Origin: Bacteroidales bacterium
GTDB taxonomy: Bacteria; Bacteroidota; Bacteroidia; Bacteroidales; Tenuifilaceae
Reading direction: 5' to 3'
NCBI GenBank assembly: GCA_003531155.1
Contig: DQHR01000026.1
Location: forward strand, 11,249-21,763
Length of the DNA: 10,515 nt
In this document: positions 1-7,026 of the stretch, in pieces
How positions within the stretch are numbered: the stretch's first letter is position 1
Layout: each line of letters starts with the position of its first letter
Position numbers and translations under genes: made by a program
Notes under the pieces: generated by a model
Seen by the model: only the letters and a program-made list of their open reading frames with translations
Databases searched by the model: none
Told to the model about the DNA's origin: nothing

Positions 1-727
1 GCAGTGCCCCTTTTGGAATTTTACCTCCAAGATCGGTGTATTTCTTAGGATTTTTTAGGAAATCAACAATTTCCATTACTTCAACTTTGGCTTCCTCTAA
101 ACCCGCAACATCTTTAAAGTCAATTTTTGATGTAGATTCTTTGTCGAAAAGTTGTGCTTTTGATTTCCCAACGTTAAAAATATTTCCAGCACCCCCAGCA
201 CCTCCTTTACTCATTCGGCGGAATATGTAAATCCAAACAATTACAATAAGTAAAGGAAGAAATAGCCATCCGAATAGGTCAGAGAAACTTGTTTCATCTT
301 CATACTTAATTTTGATCTCTTCAGGATATTTGGCTTGAATTTCTTCAAATTGTTTTTCAAAATTTTCTAAAGAACCTATGGTAAAAAAGAAGTGAGGTCC
401 TGCTTTTGGTACCGAATTTACACCTTTTCCTAGTTTGTCGGTATATTTGCTTAAACTAGACTCTTTAATGTAAACTTCGACTTTACCTTTATTCTTAATT
501 ACTATTAATTTCTCTACATCACCATTAGCTATCATTTGAGTTTTAACGTCCTGCCAACTCCTTTCAATAGCAGTTCGTCCGCCATAGTAAAAGTTTAATA
601 GTATAATTGCTCCAATTATAACAATGTAAACCCAGTAAACGCTAAACTTTGGAGTTTTTTTATTGCCTTCGCCCCCAAAAATAGAATCGTTATTACTTTT
701 ATTTTGTTTTTTATCTTTCTCTGCCAT
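1..727 (-). CDS. ftsH: ATP-dependent zinc metalloprotease FtsH, N-terminal part (cut by window edge)
   Basis: FtsH is a membrane-anchored AAA+ protease that degrades misassembled membrane proteins and some soluble proteins. Only the first 242 codons are here; the window ends at about KIPKGAL, just before the expected Walker A loop, so no ATPase or zinc-site residue is visible. Seen: a charged N-terminus, a first membrane segment at about residues 30-46, a periplasmic domain at about 50-148, a second membrane segment at about 152-168, a Gly-rich linker (SKGGAGGAGNIFNVGKSKAQ) typical of Bacteroidota FtsH, and the AAA entry region DFKDVAGLEEAK. The ATG at 727 lies 15 bases after the rsfS stop, so the two are probably cotranscribed. 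The identification is firm. It is a housekeeping gene and not part of the peptide cassette. Confidence 0.97.
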   Translation of the reverse strand, partial: MAEKDKKQNKSNNDSIFGGEGNKKTPKFSVYWVYIVIIGAIILLNFYYGGRTAIERSWQDVKTQMIANGDVEKLIVIKNKGKVEVYIKESSLSKYTDKLGKGVNSVPKAGPHFFFTIGSLENFEKQFEEIQAKYPEEIKIKYEDETSFSDLFGWLFLPLLIVIVWIYIFRRMSKGGAGGAGNIFNVGKSKAQLFDKESTSKIDFKDVAGLEEAKVEVMEIVDFLKNPKKYTDLGGKIPKGAL

Positions 728-742
728 AATAATATAATCGCG

Positions 743-1174
743 TTATTTTTTTACAGTTTTCTTGGTCGATTTTGTTTTACTAACGGGCTCAATAATTGTC
801 GGCTCATCAGTGTAATGCTTGGTTGGTGCATCAGCCCATAGTTTCTCAACTTTGTAGAAGTCGCGTGATTCAGTTTGGAATACGTGTACTACAACATTAA
901 CAAAGTCGAGAACTATCCAAATGGAATTATCATATCCTGCCGATTTCCATACTTTTTCGCTAAGTTTCTCGCGAACCTTGATTTCAACGTTTTCGGCTAT
1001 TGCGTTAACTTGAGTAGTAGAATCGGCATGACAAACAACAAAGTAGTCGCATATAGCATTGGGTAGTTTACCAATTTCAAGTGATGTTACTTCTTTCCCT
1101 TTCTTATCCAATATAGCATCAACAATGCAGTTAACCAATGGTTCAACTTTTGATGCATCACGTTTTTTCCCCAT
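743..1174 (-). CDS. rsfS: Ribosomal silencing factor RsfS (Iojap/YbeB family)
   Basis: RsfS binds ribosomal protein uL14 on the large subunit and blocks subunit joining in starved cells. The core fold is recognisable: an N-terminal helix (LVNCIVDAILDKKGKEV), LPNAICDYFVVCHADSTTQV, then GYDNSIWIVLDFVNVVVHVF and ESRDFYKVEKLWADA. After that comes a Lys/Thr-rich tail (SKTKSTKKTVKK) that is probably disordered. The frame extends upstream to a GTG at 1201, but that codon is only the last base of a good -7 box (1201-1208), so transcription would begin inside the extension. I therefore choose the ATG at 1174, giving 143 residues and a normal family N-terminus. It is followed closely by ftsH. Identity is secure; only the start is debatable. 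Confidence 0.93.
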   Translation of the reverse strand: MGKKRDASKVEPLVNCIVDAILDKKGKEVTSLEIGKLPNAICDYFVVCHADSTTQVNAIAENVEIKVREKLSEKVWKSAGYDNSIWIVLDFVNVVVHVFQTESRDFYKVEKLWADAPTKHYTDEPTIIEPVSKTKSTKKTVKK

Positions 1175-1200
1175 TAAACAAATTTGTTCATTTAAGTTCA

Positions 1201-1208
1201 CAAAGTTA
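1201..1208 (-). promoter_or_regulatory. Bacteroidota -7 promoter box for rsfS-ftsH
   Basis: On the minus strand this reads TAACTTTG, matching the Bacteroidota primary-sigma consensus TAnnTTTG. A start about 7-10 bases downstream would give a leader of roughly 20 bases before the ATG at 1174. I see no convincing -33 TTTG. The box bears on the choice of rsfS start codon. Confidence 0.5.
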
Positions 1209-1245
1209 ATGATTTTTTATTTCTTGTAACCCTATTTAGCAACAG

Positions 1246-1260
1246 TAAGCCTTTGGCTTA
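1246..1260. repeat. Short perfect inverted repeat upstream of rsfS
   Basis: TAAGCC and GGCTTA flank a 3-base loop. It lies in the 164-base gap between the HlyD stop and the rsfS promoter. It could add to termination of the cassette transcript or be an operator for rsfS; no T-run supports a classic terminator. Confidence 0.3.
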
Positions 1261-1333
1261 GGGTTTCATAAATCATTACTAGGGTATGATAAATACCGTG
1301 CCAATTATTGGGAACTGACAAAATGGTACTTTG

Positions 1334-1349
1334 TTGAGAGGTTTCTCAA
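1334..1349 (-). terminator. Weak hairpin after the HlyD gene
   Basis: TTGAGA and TCTCAA form a 6-bp stem with a 4-base loop, 16 bases after the HlyD stop. The minus-strand tail lacks a clear U-tract, so it is at best a weak terminator at the end of the cassette. Confidence 0.35.
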
Positions 1350-1365
1350 TTAAAAATTGTAATTC

Positions 1366-2691
1366 TTATTTTTTAACAATCTTATCCTTGAGAATGTATT
1401 TTAAGGGGTTTAATAATCGTTTTAGCAACGACATCTCTTCAGTAGTTATTTCTGCAACGCCTGTTAAATCACGTTCGAGATCTAGTGGTGTTCCGTAACT
1501 TGTTTCAGCTCCTTTTGGTAAAGAAACCATTGCTGGGTAACCATTCTCAACTGACCCACTTGATATTGATTCGATTACTCCCTCAATCATACCAAATTCC
1601 ATATAGGGGTAACTATCGAGTTTTATGATAACCCTTTGTCCGATCTTTACTTTCCCTGCACCTTCAAAAGGGATAGTGAGTTGTGCAAAAACTGCACCTC
1701 TTATTTCGGGGTTAATGGTGAAGAGCCTATCGCCTGATTTCACCTCCTGTAAATCGCTCCAAACACCCATGTATGTTAATTTTCCCGATGAAGGAGCAAT
1801 TAAAAGATAAGTTTTTTCCCATGAAGAAAGACTGCTTATTAGCTCGCTATGGCGATTAATAAGATCCTCTGATAATTTTTTGCTTTGATTTTCTTGGTCG
1901 ATGCGTGTTTCAATTATACTTTGTTTAATTTTTTCGATTGTAATTGATGTGTTGGAGAGGTTTAGATTTGCATTCTCAAGCATTTGTCGTTTTGAAAGGA
2001 TTGTTGCTTGAGATTTTTCATACTCTATAGCTGCAATAACGCCTGATTTATATAACTGAGAATCTCGTAAGAACTGTTTTTGTGATAATTCTAGATCTTT
2101 TGCAGTTAGTTTTTTTTGGCTTAAAAGCCTATTGTAGTACTCCTTATATTGTTTTACCTCAGATTCTAAGGCTTTTATTTTTTGTGCATGTAATTTTTGA
2201 CTTTGGAAAAGTTTAAGTTCAAAGTAAGCTCTGGAAAAGTTGTTGTAAGCACCTTGAACTTCTCCTAAAACAAGATTATCAGGAAGCACCAGTTCGAAAA
2301 CAGGTTCTGTTTTTAAGGCTTTTAGGTCAATTCTCTCGATTATATCGGTTAAACAAATGATATCCTTTGATTTTGCAGGGTTATCGATTATTGCAATGGT
2401 GTCGTTCTTTGTTACTAAAGAATTATCCGAGTAATTGATTCTTGCAATTTTTCCGTTAGCTTTTGAAATTAAAACAGAAACAGGGTTCTCGCTAGTAATT
2501 GTAACTTTTGCGGTAACAATGTCGGGGTAGCGAAAAAAAGCGCTGCCAATGAATACTATGGCAATGATTATAAAAATTATTGAAATACCCCAACGAATTA
2601 TCCATTTAGGTGGAATCCCCATAATCTCCCATATCTCATCGGAACGTAGGTTGATGTTTGCAGGGTTGTCGTGTTTTGTGCTTTCTTCCAT
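1366..2691 (-). CDS. HlyD-family membrane fusion protein (peptide secretion adaptor)
   Basis: This 441-residue protein is a periplasmic adaptor of the HlyD/bacteriocin-secretion type. It links an inner-membrane ABC exporter to an outer-membrane channel. Seen in order: a cytoplasmic N-terminus, one membrane helix at about residues 33-53 (WGISIIFIIIAIVFIGSAFF), a first lipoyl half at about 65-105, a long helical hairpin rich in K, E, Q and L at about 150-290, a second lipoyl half at about 297-327 (SSGKLTYMGVWSDLQEVKSG), and a beta-barrel region at about 330-420. It follows the exporter gene with a 149-base gap. That gap holds a small TCAGTA/TACTGA inverted repeat at 2746-2764 but no clear promoter box. 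Its partner is very likely the adjacent C39 exporter. No TolC-like gene is present here, so the outer-membrane channel must be encoded elsewhere. Confidence 0.92.
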   Translation of the reverse strand: MEESTKHDNPANINLRSDEIWEIMGIPPKWIIRWGISIIFIIIAIVFIGSAFFRYPDIVTAKVTITSENPVSVLISKANGKIARINYSDNSLVTKNDTIAIIDNPAKSKDIICLTDIIERIDLKALKTEPVFELVLPDNLVLGEVQGAYNNFSRAYFELKLFQSQKLHAQKIKALESEVKQYKEYYNRLLSQKKLTAKDLELSQKQFLRDSQLYKSGVIAAIEYEKSQATILSKRQMLENANLNLSNTSITIEKIKQSIIETRIDQENQSKKLSEDLINRHSELISSLSSWEKTYLLIAPSSGKLTYMGVWSDLQEVKSGDRLFTINPEIRGAVFAQLTIPFEGAGKVKIGQRVIIKLDSYPYMEFGMIEGVIESISSGSVENGYPAMVSLPKGAETSYGTPLDLERDLTGVAEITTEEMSLLKRLLNPLKYILKDKIVKK

Positions 2692-2840
2692 TTTTAGCTT
2701 AAAGTGACTCTGTGATGTGCGATAAATATGTTGTTTGATATATTTTCAGTATAAGATTTACTGATTTCTTTCAAATTTCAGGATCTTTGTGTTTTCATAG
2801 ATGAAATGGTTATAAACTATGTTTTTTGTTACTTGTCACT

Positions 2841-5033
2841 TTACAGTTCAAGTTGATTTTTTACCAAAGTATAGTAAGCCCCTTTCATTTTGCTTAGTTC
2901 AGCATGGGTACCAACCTCTACAATATTTCCTTTTTCAAGTACAATAATTTGATCTGCATTCTTGACAGTGCTTAGCCGATGGGCAACAACAATCACCGTG
3001 CGACCTTTGAAGAAATCTTGAAGATTCTCGAGTATAACTTTCTCATTGTTAGCGTCTAAGGCGTTTGTTGCCTCATCAAAGAAAATATATTTTGGATTTT
3101 TATAAACTGAACGTGCAATCAAAATACGTTGCTTTTGTCCTTGGCTAAGACCATGTCCTTCACCTCCAATTTTTGTATTATAACCTAATGGTAAGGAATC
3201 AATAAATTCAGCAATGTTTGCAACTTTTGCTGCATGAAGCAATTTGTTTTTGTCAATAGTATCGACCCCTGGTGCGATATTATTAGCAATTGTATCAGAA
3301 AAAATGAAACCATCCTGCATAACCACTCCACATTGCTCGCGCCAACTTCTTATGCTAAATGAGGTAATTGAATTCTCCCCAAGCCTTATTTCTCCTTTTG
3401 CTGGCGGGTAAAAACCAAGCAAAAGTTTTACTAAAGTTGTTTTTCCGCTACCAGATGTTCCAACAATTGCTGTTTGTTTTCCTGCTGGAATTGATATGTT
3501 GATATCATTTAATACCAATTCAGAATCGGGGCCCTCATAATTAAATGATAAATTTGTTATTTCGATATTTTTATTTTCAGAAATATCGTTTTGCTTCGAA
3601 TCATTTATGTCCTCTTCATCCTTTCTAAGGTGAATTTCACCGAGCCTATCAAGGCTAATTTTTGCATCCTGTGTAAGGTTAAAGAAGGATATTAACTGAT
3701 CGATTGGGCTATTTAATTGACCAATAATGTATTGAACGGCCAACATCATACCCAAAGTCATATCACCATCTACAACGCTTTTGGCGGCAATTACTGTGAT
3801 AAAAATATTTTTTACCTCGTTTATTAGAACTGCACCACTTTGCTGATATTGGCTTAATGCTAACCCTTTAACGCTAACTTTAAAAAGTTTAGCTTGGATA
3901 CGTTCCCATTCCCAACGTTTTTGCTGTTCACAACCATTCAACTTTATCTCCTGCATTCCTTGAATAAGTTGAATTACATTGCTTTGGTTCGCCGACATTT
4001 GAGCAAAACGTCTATAGTCTAACTCCTCTCGTTTCTTCATGAAAAGCCAAACCCAAAGCGTGTAGACTGTGCTTCCAGCCATGAAAATGGTGAAAATAAG
4101 CCAGTTGTAGAAAAGTAATACTGCCCCAAAAATAACAAGGTTAACTAGAGAGAACATTACGGTAAGCGTTGTGCTCGTTAGGAATGTTTCAATACGCTTA
4201 TTATCTCCAATTCGCTGCATTAAATCACCAATCAGTTTGGAGTCAAAATATTGCATTGGCAAGCGCATCAGTTTAACCAAGAAATCTGAGATTAGCGAAA
4301 TGTTGATGCGAGTACCAAGATGTAGTAATATCCAACCACGAATAAACTCAACCGAAACACGGCTAAGGATTAGTACCAGTTGGGCAATTAAAACAAGATA
4401 TATAAACCCGATGTTTCGATTCCCGATCCCTTTATCAACAATACTTTGGGTTAGGAATGGGAAAATAAGCTGAAGCAAACTTCCAAGGATTAACCCAAGC
4501 AAGAGTTGAAGGATCAATTTTTTATATGGGCGGAGGTAGCTGAATAGGAATCCAAAACTTTTTTTGTTTGGTTTTTCATCAGGCGTGGAATAAAAATCGG
4601 GGGTGGTTTCGAGCAACAGTGCTACCCCTCTTTTTTCCCCTTCTTCAACAGTTGATGCCCAACAACGAATAAACTCTTCGCGAGTAAATTCAATTAAGCC
4701 TCCTGCAGGATCTGAAACATGAACTTTTTCTTTTCCCTTTTTCCCAGATATTTTGTAAACGACAAGAAAATGGCTTTGATTCCAATGAACAATAGTTGGT
4801 AAAGGTGCCTCATTGATTAGTTGTTCAAAGCCAATTTTGACTCCCATTGTTCGGAAACCAATGCTCTCTGCTGCACGACTTGTGCCAAGCAGGCTAACTC
4901 CTTCGCGAGTAATATAGCTGCGTTCGCGTAGGGTTTGGATATTATAAAATTTACCGTAATACCTTGCTACAATACGCAAACAGGTTGGGCCGCAGTCCAT
5001 TGCATCGGGTTGGTGGTAGTGAGGAAAAGCCAT
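2841..5033 (-). CDS. C39-peptidase-containing ABC exporter (PCAT) for double-glycine peptides
   Basis: A single 730-residue protein that both removes the leader after Gly-Gly and exports the core. Residues 1-130 are a C39 cysteine peptidase: Gln8 for the oxyanion hole, catalytic Cys14 in AMDCGPTCLR, His88 in NQSHFLVVYK and Asp108 in VSDPAGG, so the triad is intact. Residues about 165-455 form the six-helix membrane domain. The nucleotide-binding domain follows: Walker A GTSGSGKT at 525-532, Q-loop Gln573, signature LSQGQ at 629-633, Walker B ending in Asp653-Glu654, and H-loop His685. The length is usual for the family. It lies just downstream of eight Gly-Gly precursor genes and upstream of the HlyD adaptor, so those peptides are its likely substrates. 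The family assignment is certain; the substrate link is inferred from context. Confidence 0.97.
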   Translation of the reverse strand: MAFPHYHQPDAMDCGPTCLRIVARYYGKFYNIQTLRERSYITREGVSLLGTSRAAESIGFRTMGVKIGFEQLINEAPLPTIVHWNQSHFLVVYKISGKKGKEKVHVSDPAGGLIEFTREEFIRCWASTVEEGEKRGVALLLETTPDFYSTPDEKPNKKSFGFLFSYLRPYKKLILQLLLGLILGSLLQLIFPFLTQSIVDKGIGNRNIGFIYLVLIAQLVLILSRVSVEFIRGWILLHLGTRINISLISDFLVKLMRLPMQYFDSKLIGDLMQRIGDNKRIETFLTSTTLTVMFSLVNLVIFGAVLLFYNWLIFTIFMAGSTVYTLWVWLFMKKREELDYRRFAQMSANQSNVIQLIQGMQEIKLNGCEQQKRWEWERIQAKLFKVSVKGLALSQYQQSGAVLINEVKNIFITVIAAKSVVDGDMTLGMMLAVQYIIGQLNSPIDQLISFFNLTQDAKISLDRLGEIHLRKDEEDINDSKQNDISENKNIEITNLSFNYEGPDSELVLNDINISIPAGKQTAIVGTSGSGKTTLVKLLLGFYPPAKGEIRLGENSITSFSIRSWREQCGVVMQDGFIFSDTIANNIAPGVDTIDKNKLLHAAKVANIAEFIDSLPLGYNTKIGGEGHGLSQGQKQRILIARSVYKNPKYIFFDEATNALDANNEKVILENLQDFFKGRTVIVVAHRLSTVKNADQIIVLEKGNIVEVGTHAELSKMKGAYYTLVKNQLEL

Positions 5034-5307
5034 TATAAAGATTTTGAAAATAGGTTCTAAGATAGTACAAAAACATTAGCCTACAAGATAAAAATTATAA
5101 CGCGAATAATTTATAGATTATTTAAGGCTCGTTTATGTACACATTTGACAAATTTCTTATTTCGTTATTATCCGTACTTGGTGCATTCGGATTAACTTAA
5201 CGCCTTTGCTTGTCAATAGGGTATAGCGAGGAATCATTTTTACTTTTAAAGTTTCAATAAATTTGATGTAATGTTGTTAACATATTTTTTGAGGTTAAAA
5301 TTAAAAT
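5034..5307. other. Gene-free leader region upstream of the exporter gene
   Basis: AT-rich stretch between the last peptide gene and the exporter start. I find no ninth leader sequence, no TAnnTTTG box for the exporter and no copy of the peptide-gene pseudoknot. An AT-only inverted repeat (AATAAT/ATTATT, 5105-5122) is present but weak. It probably holds the exporter promoter, which I cannot place. Confidence 0.4.
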
Positions 5308-5343
5308 AAAAAAAAGTTACCCGAAATTGAATCCTGGTAACTT
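5308..5343 (-). terminator. Intrinsic terminator closing the peptide array
   Basis: AAGTTACC/GGTAACTT form a perfect 8-bp stem with a 14-base loop, 22 bases after the stop of the last peptide gene. On the minus strand it runs directly into eight Ts and a further T-rich stretch. It is the best classic terminator in the array and separates the peptides from the exporter gene. Confidence 0.75.
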
Positions 5344-5365
5344 CTCCTTTTAGCTAATACTTTTT

Positions 5366-5542
5366 CTATAATTCTATACCGCGTCGGCATGAATAGGTAC
5401 CAGGTGTATGATAATCTACTGGGCAACTCCAGCCTATTGGGCATTGATGTCCATCGCCACAAGCAGCAACGCCACCTTTAATAGCTTTTTGCTCGTTTTT
5501 ATTAAGAACTTTAACTCCTTTTAATTCTTTTAGGTTTTTCAT
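5366..5542 (-). CDS. Double-glycine Cys-rich precursor peptide a (4-Cys)
   Basis: 58 residues, not usually called because of its size. Leader 1-24 is MKNLKELKGVKVLNKNEQKA followed by IKGG, with Glu17 at -8, Ile21 at -4 and Gly23-Gly24 as the predicted cut site. The 34-residue core has Cys28, 34, 40 and 52 and includes HQCPIGWSC. Spacing C-x5-C-x5-C-x11-C nearly matches peptide h, so a and h form one subgroup although they sit at opposite ends of the array. It resembles the GG-Bacteroidales natural-product precursors; the leader suits the C39 exporter. The ATG is fixed by leader alignment with the other seven. Upstream there is only a decayed copy of the pseudoknot element. Function is unknown: an exported antibacterial or signalling peptide is plausible. 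Confidence 0.88.
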   Translation of the reverse strand: MKNLKELKGVKVLNKNEQKAIKGGVAACGDGHQCPIGWSCPVDYHTPGTYSCRRGIEL

Positions 5543-5584
5543 CGCAGTTAAAAATTAAGTTAGATAATTTACTCTGATCAGATT

Positions 5585-5606
5585 CTTATACTCAAAATTT
5601 GTGTCT
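5585..5606 (-). promoter_or_regulatory. Degenerate pseudoknot-element remnant upstream of peptide a
   Basis: The minus strand begins AGACACAAA, as in the element before peptide g, and lies 42 bases before the start, the same offset as in g, f and c. The opposite arm (GTATAA) no longer pairs, so the fold appears lost or changed. Confidence 0.35.
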
Positions 5607-5668
5607 ACTTTATGATGAAGATTTACATTCCAAATCTTTAAATTGAAGGGAATCTTATTCATTAAAAG

Positions 5669-5700
5669 AGAGATTATCTGAGTAATTTCAGATAATCTCT
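5669..5700 (-). terminator. Intrinsic terminator after peptide b
   Basis: A perfect 13-bp inverted repeat (AGAGATTATCTGA and its complement) with a 6-base loop begins 15 bases after the peptide b stop. The minus-strand tail is CTTTTAATG. The arm length and tail make a strong terminator, suggesting that b and a are separate transcription units. Confidence 0.75.
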
Positions 5701-5715
5701 TTAAGCCAATTATGT

Positions 5716-5871
5716 TTATGGAATTGGTTCACATTGACCAACTAAAACACATTTTTTCATGAAAGCACACCAAACATAGCCAGGAAGGCATTGTGGTATA
5801 CCACCAGAAATAGCTTTTTGTTCTTTTTTGTTAAGAACCTTAACGCCTTTTAGTTCTTTTAGGTTTTTCAT
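5716..5871 (-). CDS. Double-glycine Cys-rich precursor peptide b (4-Cys)
   Basis: 51 residues, the shortest of the set. The leader differs from peptide a at only two positions, Lys16 and Ser22, and ends ISGG. The 27-residue core has Cys28, 35, 41 and 47 (C-x6-C-x5-C-x5-C) and is rather hydrophobic in the middle (GYVWCAFMKKCVLVGQ). Its spacing sets it apart from the other peptides, with some likeness to c and d in having closely spaced C-terminal cysteines. Instead of the pseudoknot element, its leader carries an unrelated 9-bp hairpin (5892-5921), and a strong terminator follows. The C39 exporter presumably cleaves after Gly24. Mature function is unknown. Confidence 0.88.
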   Translation of the reverse strand: MKNLKELKGVKVLNKKEQKAISGGIPQCLPGYVWCAFMKKCVLVGQCEPIP

Positions 5872-5891
5872 AACATCATAGAATTATTATT

Positions 5892-5921
5892 AAATACTGA
5901 AAAATTAGGCCGTCAGTATTT
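5892..5921 (-). promoter_or_regulatory. 9-bp hairpin in the leader of peptide b
   Basis: AAATACTGA/TCAGTATTT pair perfectly around a 12-base loop (minus strand CGGCCTAATTTT), 20 bases before the ATG. It takes the place of the pseudoknot seen in other leaders but shares no stem sequence and has no downstream partner for its loop. It could be an operator or an RNA structure. Confidence 0.5.
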
Positions 5922-5973
5922 CGACCATTTTGAAAAGAAGTATTGTGTAGAATAAAAAAGTCAACAGGAAGAA

Positions 5974-5994
5974 GAACTCAAAAAATATGAGCTC
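5974..5994 (-). terminator. Candidate weak terminator after peptide c
   Basis: On the minus strand GAGCTC pairs with GAGTTC (one G-U pair) around a T-rich loop, 10 bases after the peptide c stop, and is followed by a pyrimidine-rich tail. It is short and may be chance. Confidence 0.3.
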
Positions 5995-6004
5995 CACTTA
6001 TTTG

Positions 6005-6166
6005 TTATTCTGGACCTAATACACAAACCCCATTCACACATACCCAAGGAGCAATACAATAATAGCCATTAGGACCCCAATAACACATTTTCTTTCCGCC
6101 GTTAATTGATTGTTGTTCTTTTTTACTTAAGGTTTTAACCCCTTTTAAATTTTTTAGGTTTTTCAT
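6005..6166 (-). CDS. Double-glycine Cys-rich precursor peptide c (4-Cys, GPNGYYC)
   Basis: 53 residues. The open frame runs upstream to 6253, but the extra 29 codons overlap the regulatory element and lack leader similarity; the ATG at 6166 gives the family start MKNLKNLKGVKTLSKKEQQS. Leader 1-24 ends INGG. The 29-residue core has Cys28, 37, 43 and 48 (C-x8-C-x5-C-x4-C). It shares C-x8-C with GP(N/D)GYYC, a GxC step and a GP tail with peptide d, including near-identical DNA around that motif, so c and d look like a recent duplication. A well-formed pseudoknot element ends 29 bases before the start. Probably exported by the adjacent PCAT; activity unknown. Confidence 0.9.
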   Translation of the reverse strand: MKNLKNLKGVKTLSKKEQQSINGGKKMCYWGPNGYYCIAPWVCVNGVCVLGPE

Positions 6167-6195
6167 TGTAAGAAAAATTAAAGATTGATAAATTA

Positions 6196-6229
6196 CCCTA
6201 ATCAATTTAAGACACTTAGGATTATGTCT
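6196..6229 (-). promoter_or_regulatory. Predicted H-type pseudoknot in the leader of peptide c
   Basis: Transcribed strand, 5' to 3': stem-1 arm AGACA, loop TAA, stem-2 arm TCCTAA, one base G, stem-1 arm TGTCT, loop TAAATTGA, stem-2 arm TTAGGG. Stem 2 differs at several positions from that of f and g yet still pairs, with one U-G wobble. It ends 29 bases before the ATG. Confidence 0.55.
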
Positions 6230-6319
6230 GTTTTCTTGAGAGACTAAAATCAATTCCTTCTTTTGCTATTCATATATAATTTCAAAAAAAAAATGGGTTT
6301 TATCTCTTTTAAAGAAGTA

Positions 6320-6490
6320 TTAACTAATTGGGCCAGGATAGCAAAAACCGTCAATACACCTATAGAATGGCTGTTTACAATAATAGCCATCTGGACCCAA
6401 CCAACAATATGTAGGTCCTCCGCCTTTAATGTTTTTTTGTTCTGTTTTTTTGAGAATCTTAACTCCCTTTAGTTCTTTCAAAGTTTTCAT
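6320..6490 (-). CDS. Double-glycine Cys-rich precursor peptide d (4-Cys, GPDGYYC)
   Basis: 56 residues. Leader MKTLKELKGVKILKKTEQKN then IKGG, with a Gly at core position 1. The 32-residue core has Cys29, 38, 45 and 50 (C-x8-C-x6-C-x4-C), rich in aromatic and Pro/Gly residues (CWLGPDGYYC, GFCYPGP). It is the closest paralogue of peptide c. It starts only 27 bases after the stop of peptide e, the tightest spacing in the array, and has no structured leader of its own, so e and d are probably one transcript. A ten-base T-run lies about 30 bases beyond its stop (6286-6295 region) and could end that transcript, though the hairpin before it is poor. Mature function unknown. Confidence 0.88.
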   Translation of the reverse strand: MKTLKELKGVKILKKTEQKNIKGGGPTYCWLGPDGYYCKQPFYRCIDGFCYPGPIS

Positions 6491-6517
6491 AATTATCGTG
6501 TTATGTTATTGAAAATT

Positions 6518-6691
6518 TTATAAACAACTTGTTCCTACAGGTCTGCAGAGACCTTCAAATTCACCTTTAGTGCAGCAAAATGTACCTGGAGGGCAACTTC
6601 CGCCAGTAGGGCAACCAAAGCCACCTAAAATTGATTTCTGTTCCTTTTTGCTAAGGATTTTAGCACCTTTTAGTCCTTTTAAGTTTTTCAT
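6518..6691 (-). CDS. Double-glycine Cys-rich precursor peptide e (6-Cys, C-C-CC-C-C)
   Basis: 57 residues. Leader MKNLKGLKGAKILSKKEQKS then ILGG. The 33-residue core has six cysteines at 27, 33, 39, 40, 49 and 56: C-x5-C-x5-CC-x8-C-x6-C. This framework with a central CC pair is that of inhibitor-cystine-knot peptides. The segment SCPPGTFCC is shared with g (WCPPGSYCC) and h (WCPPGTYC), and LCRP with g. The gene lies upstream of d as an apparent two-gene unit. Its own leader shows neither the pseudoknot nor another convincing hairpin. Exported and disulfide-bonded in the inferred pathway; target unknown. The knottin likeness rests on cysteine spacing only. Confidence 0.88.
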   Translation of the reverse strand: MKNLKGLKGAKILSKKEQKSILGGFGCPTGGSCPPGTFCCTKGEFEGLCRPVGTSCL

Positions 6692-6776
6692 GTCAATTAG
6701 TTTTTAGATTATATTTTAACTCTTGATTACTTGGGTTTCTCTTAAAATCTGATACACTTATTATTTGGTTAATTTA

Positions 6777-6810
6777 GGAAGTTATCCGAGTCGTTTTTCA
6801 GATAACTTCC
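6777..6810 (-). terminator. Hairpin after peptide f (terminator-like)
   Basis: GGAAGTTATC/GATAACTTCC form a perfect 10-bp stem with a 14-base loop, 18 bases after the peptide f stop. The minus-strand tail (TAAATTAACC) is not U-rich, so termination may be incomplete, or the stem may protect the mRNA 3' end. Confidence 0.55.
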
Positions 6811-6828
6811 ATTAAACCAAACCATTTG

Positions 6829-6999
6829 TTAATACATGCAAGGATAAATTGAGCGCCTGCAAACACCGTTAGTGCAGCAATAGTTATGACCAAGGACAAT
6901 GCAATCGGCACTCTCTTCACATGCTAGTCCTCCAGAAATTGCTTTTTGTTCGGGTTTACTTAAAACCTTAACTCCTTTAAGTTCTTTTAAAGTTTTCAT
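6829..6999 (-). CDS. Double-glycine Cys-rich precursor peptide f (6-Cys, C-C-CC-C-C)
   Basis: 56 residues. Leader MKTLKELKGVKVLSKPEQKA then ISGG; Pro16 is unique in the set. The 32-residue core has Cys27, 33, 41, 42, 47 and 54: C-x5-C-x7-CC-x4-C-x6-C, the same order as e and g but without the CPPG motif. It contains NYCCTNGVCRRS, which looks like the central loop of many eukaryotic knottins. A pseudoknot element ends 27 bases before its ATG and a 10-bp hairpin follows its stop, so it may be regulated on its own. The ATG is fixed by leader alignment. Exported peptide of unknown activity. Confidence 0.88.
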   Translation of the reverse strand: MKTLKELKGVKVLSKPEQKAISGGLACEESADCIVLGHNYCCTNGVCRRSIYPCMY

Positions 7000-7026
7000 C
7001 ATTAAGAGGATTTGATTTGTGCTTTT

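Noticed and set aside
1202..1365. tRNA or other stable RNA in the rsfS upstream gap
   Set aside because: Only two short hairpins are present; there is no cloverleaf or conserved RNA motif.
2701..2842. 8-base inverted repeat AAAGTGAC/GTCACTTT spanning the exporter-HlyD gap
   Set aside because: The arms are 126 bases apart and one overlaps the exporter stop codon; in AT-rich sequence this is plausibly chance.
6167..6253. 29-codon N-terminal extension of peptide c
   Set aside because: It overlaps the pseudoknot element, has no similarity to the family leader, and the other seven peptides start at the aligned MK(N/T)LK.
6263..6472. Plus-strand open frame of 69 codons
   Set aside because: It is antisense to peptide d, whose leader and cysteine pattern are clearly conserved; the plus-strand product has no recognisable features.
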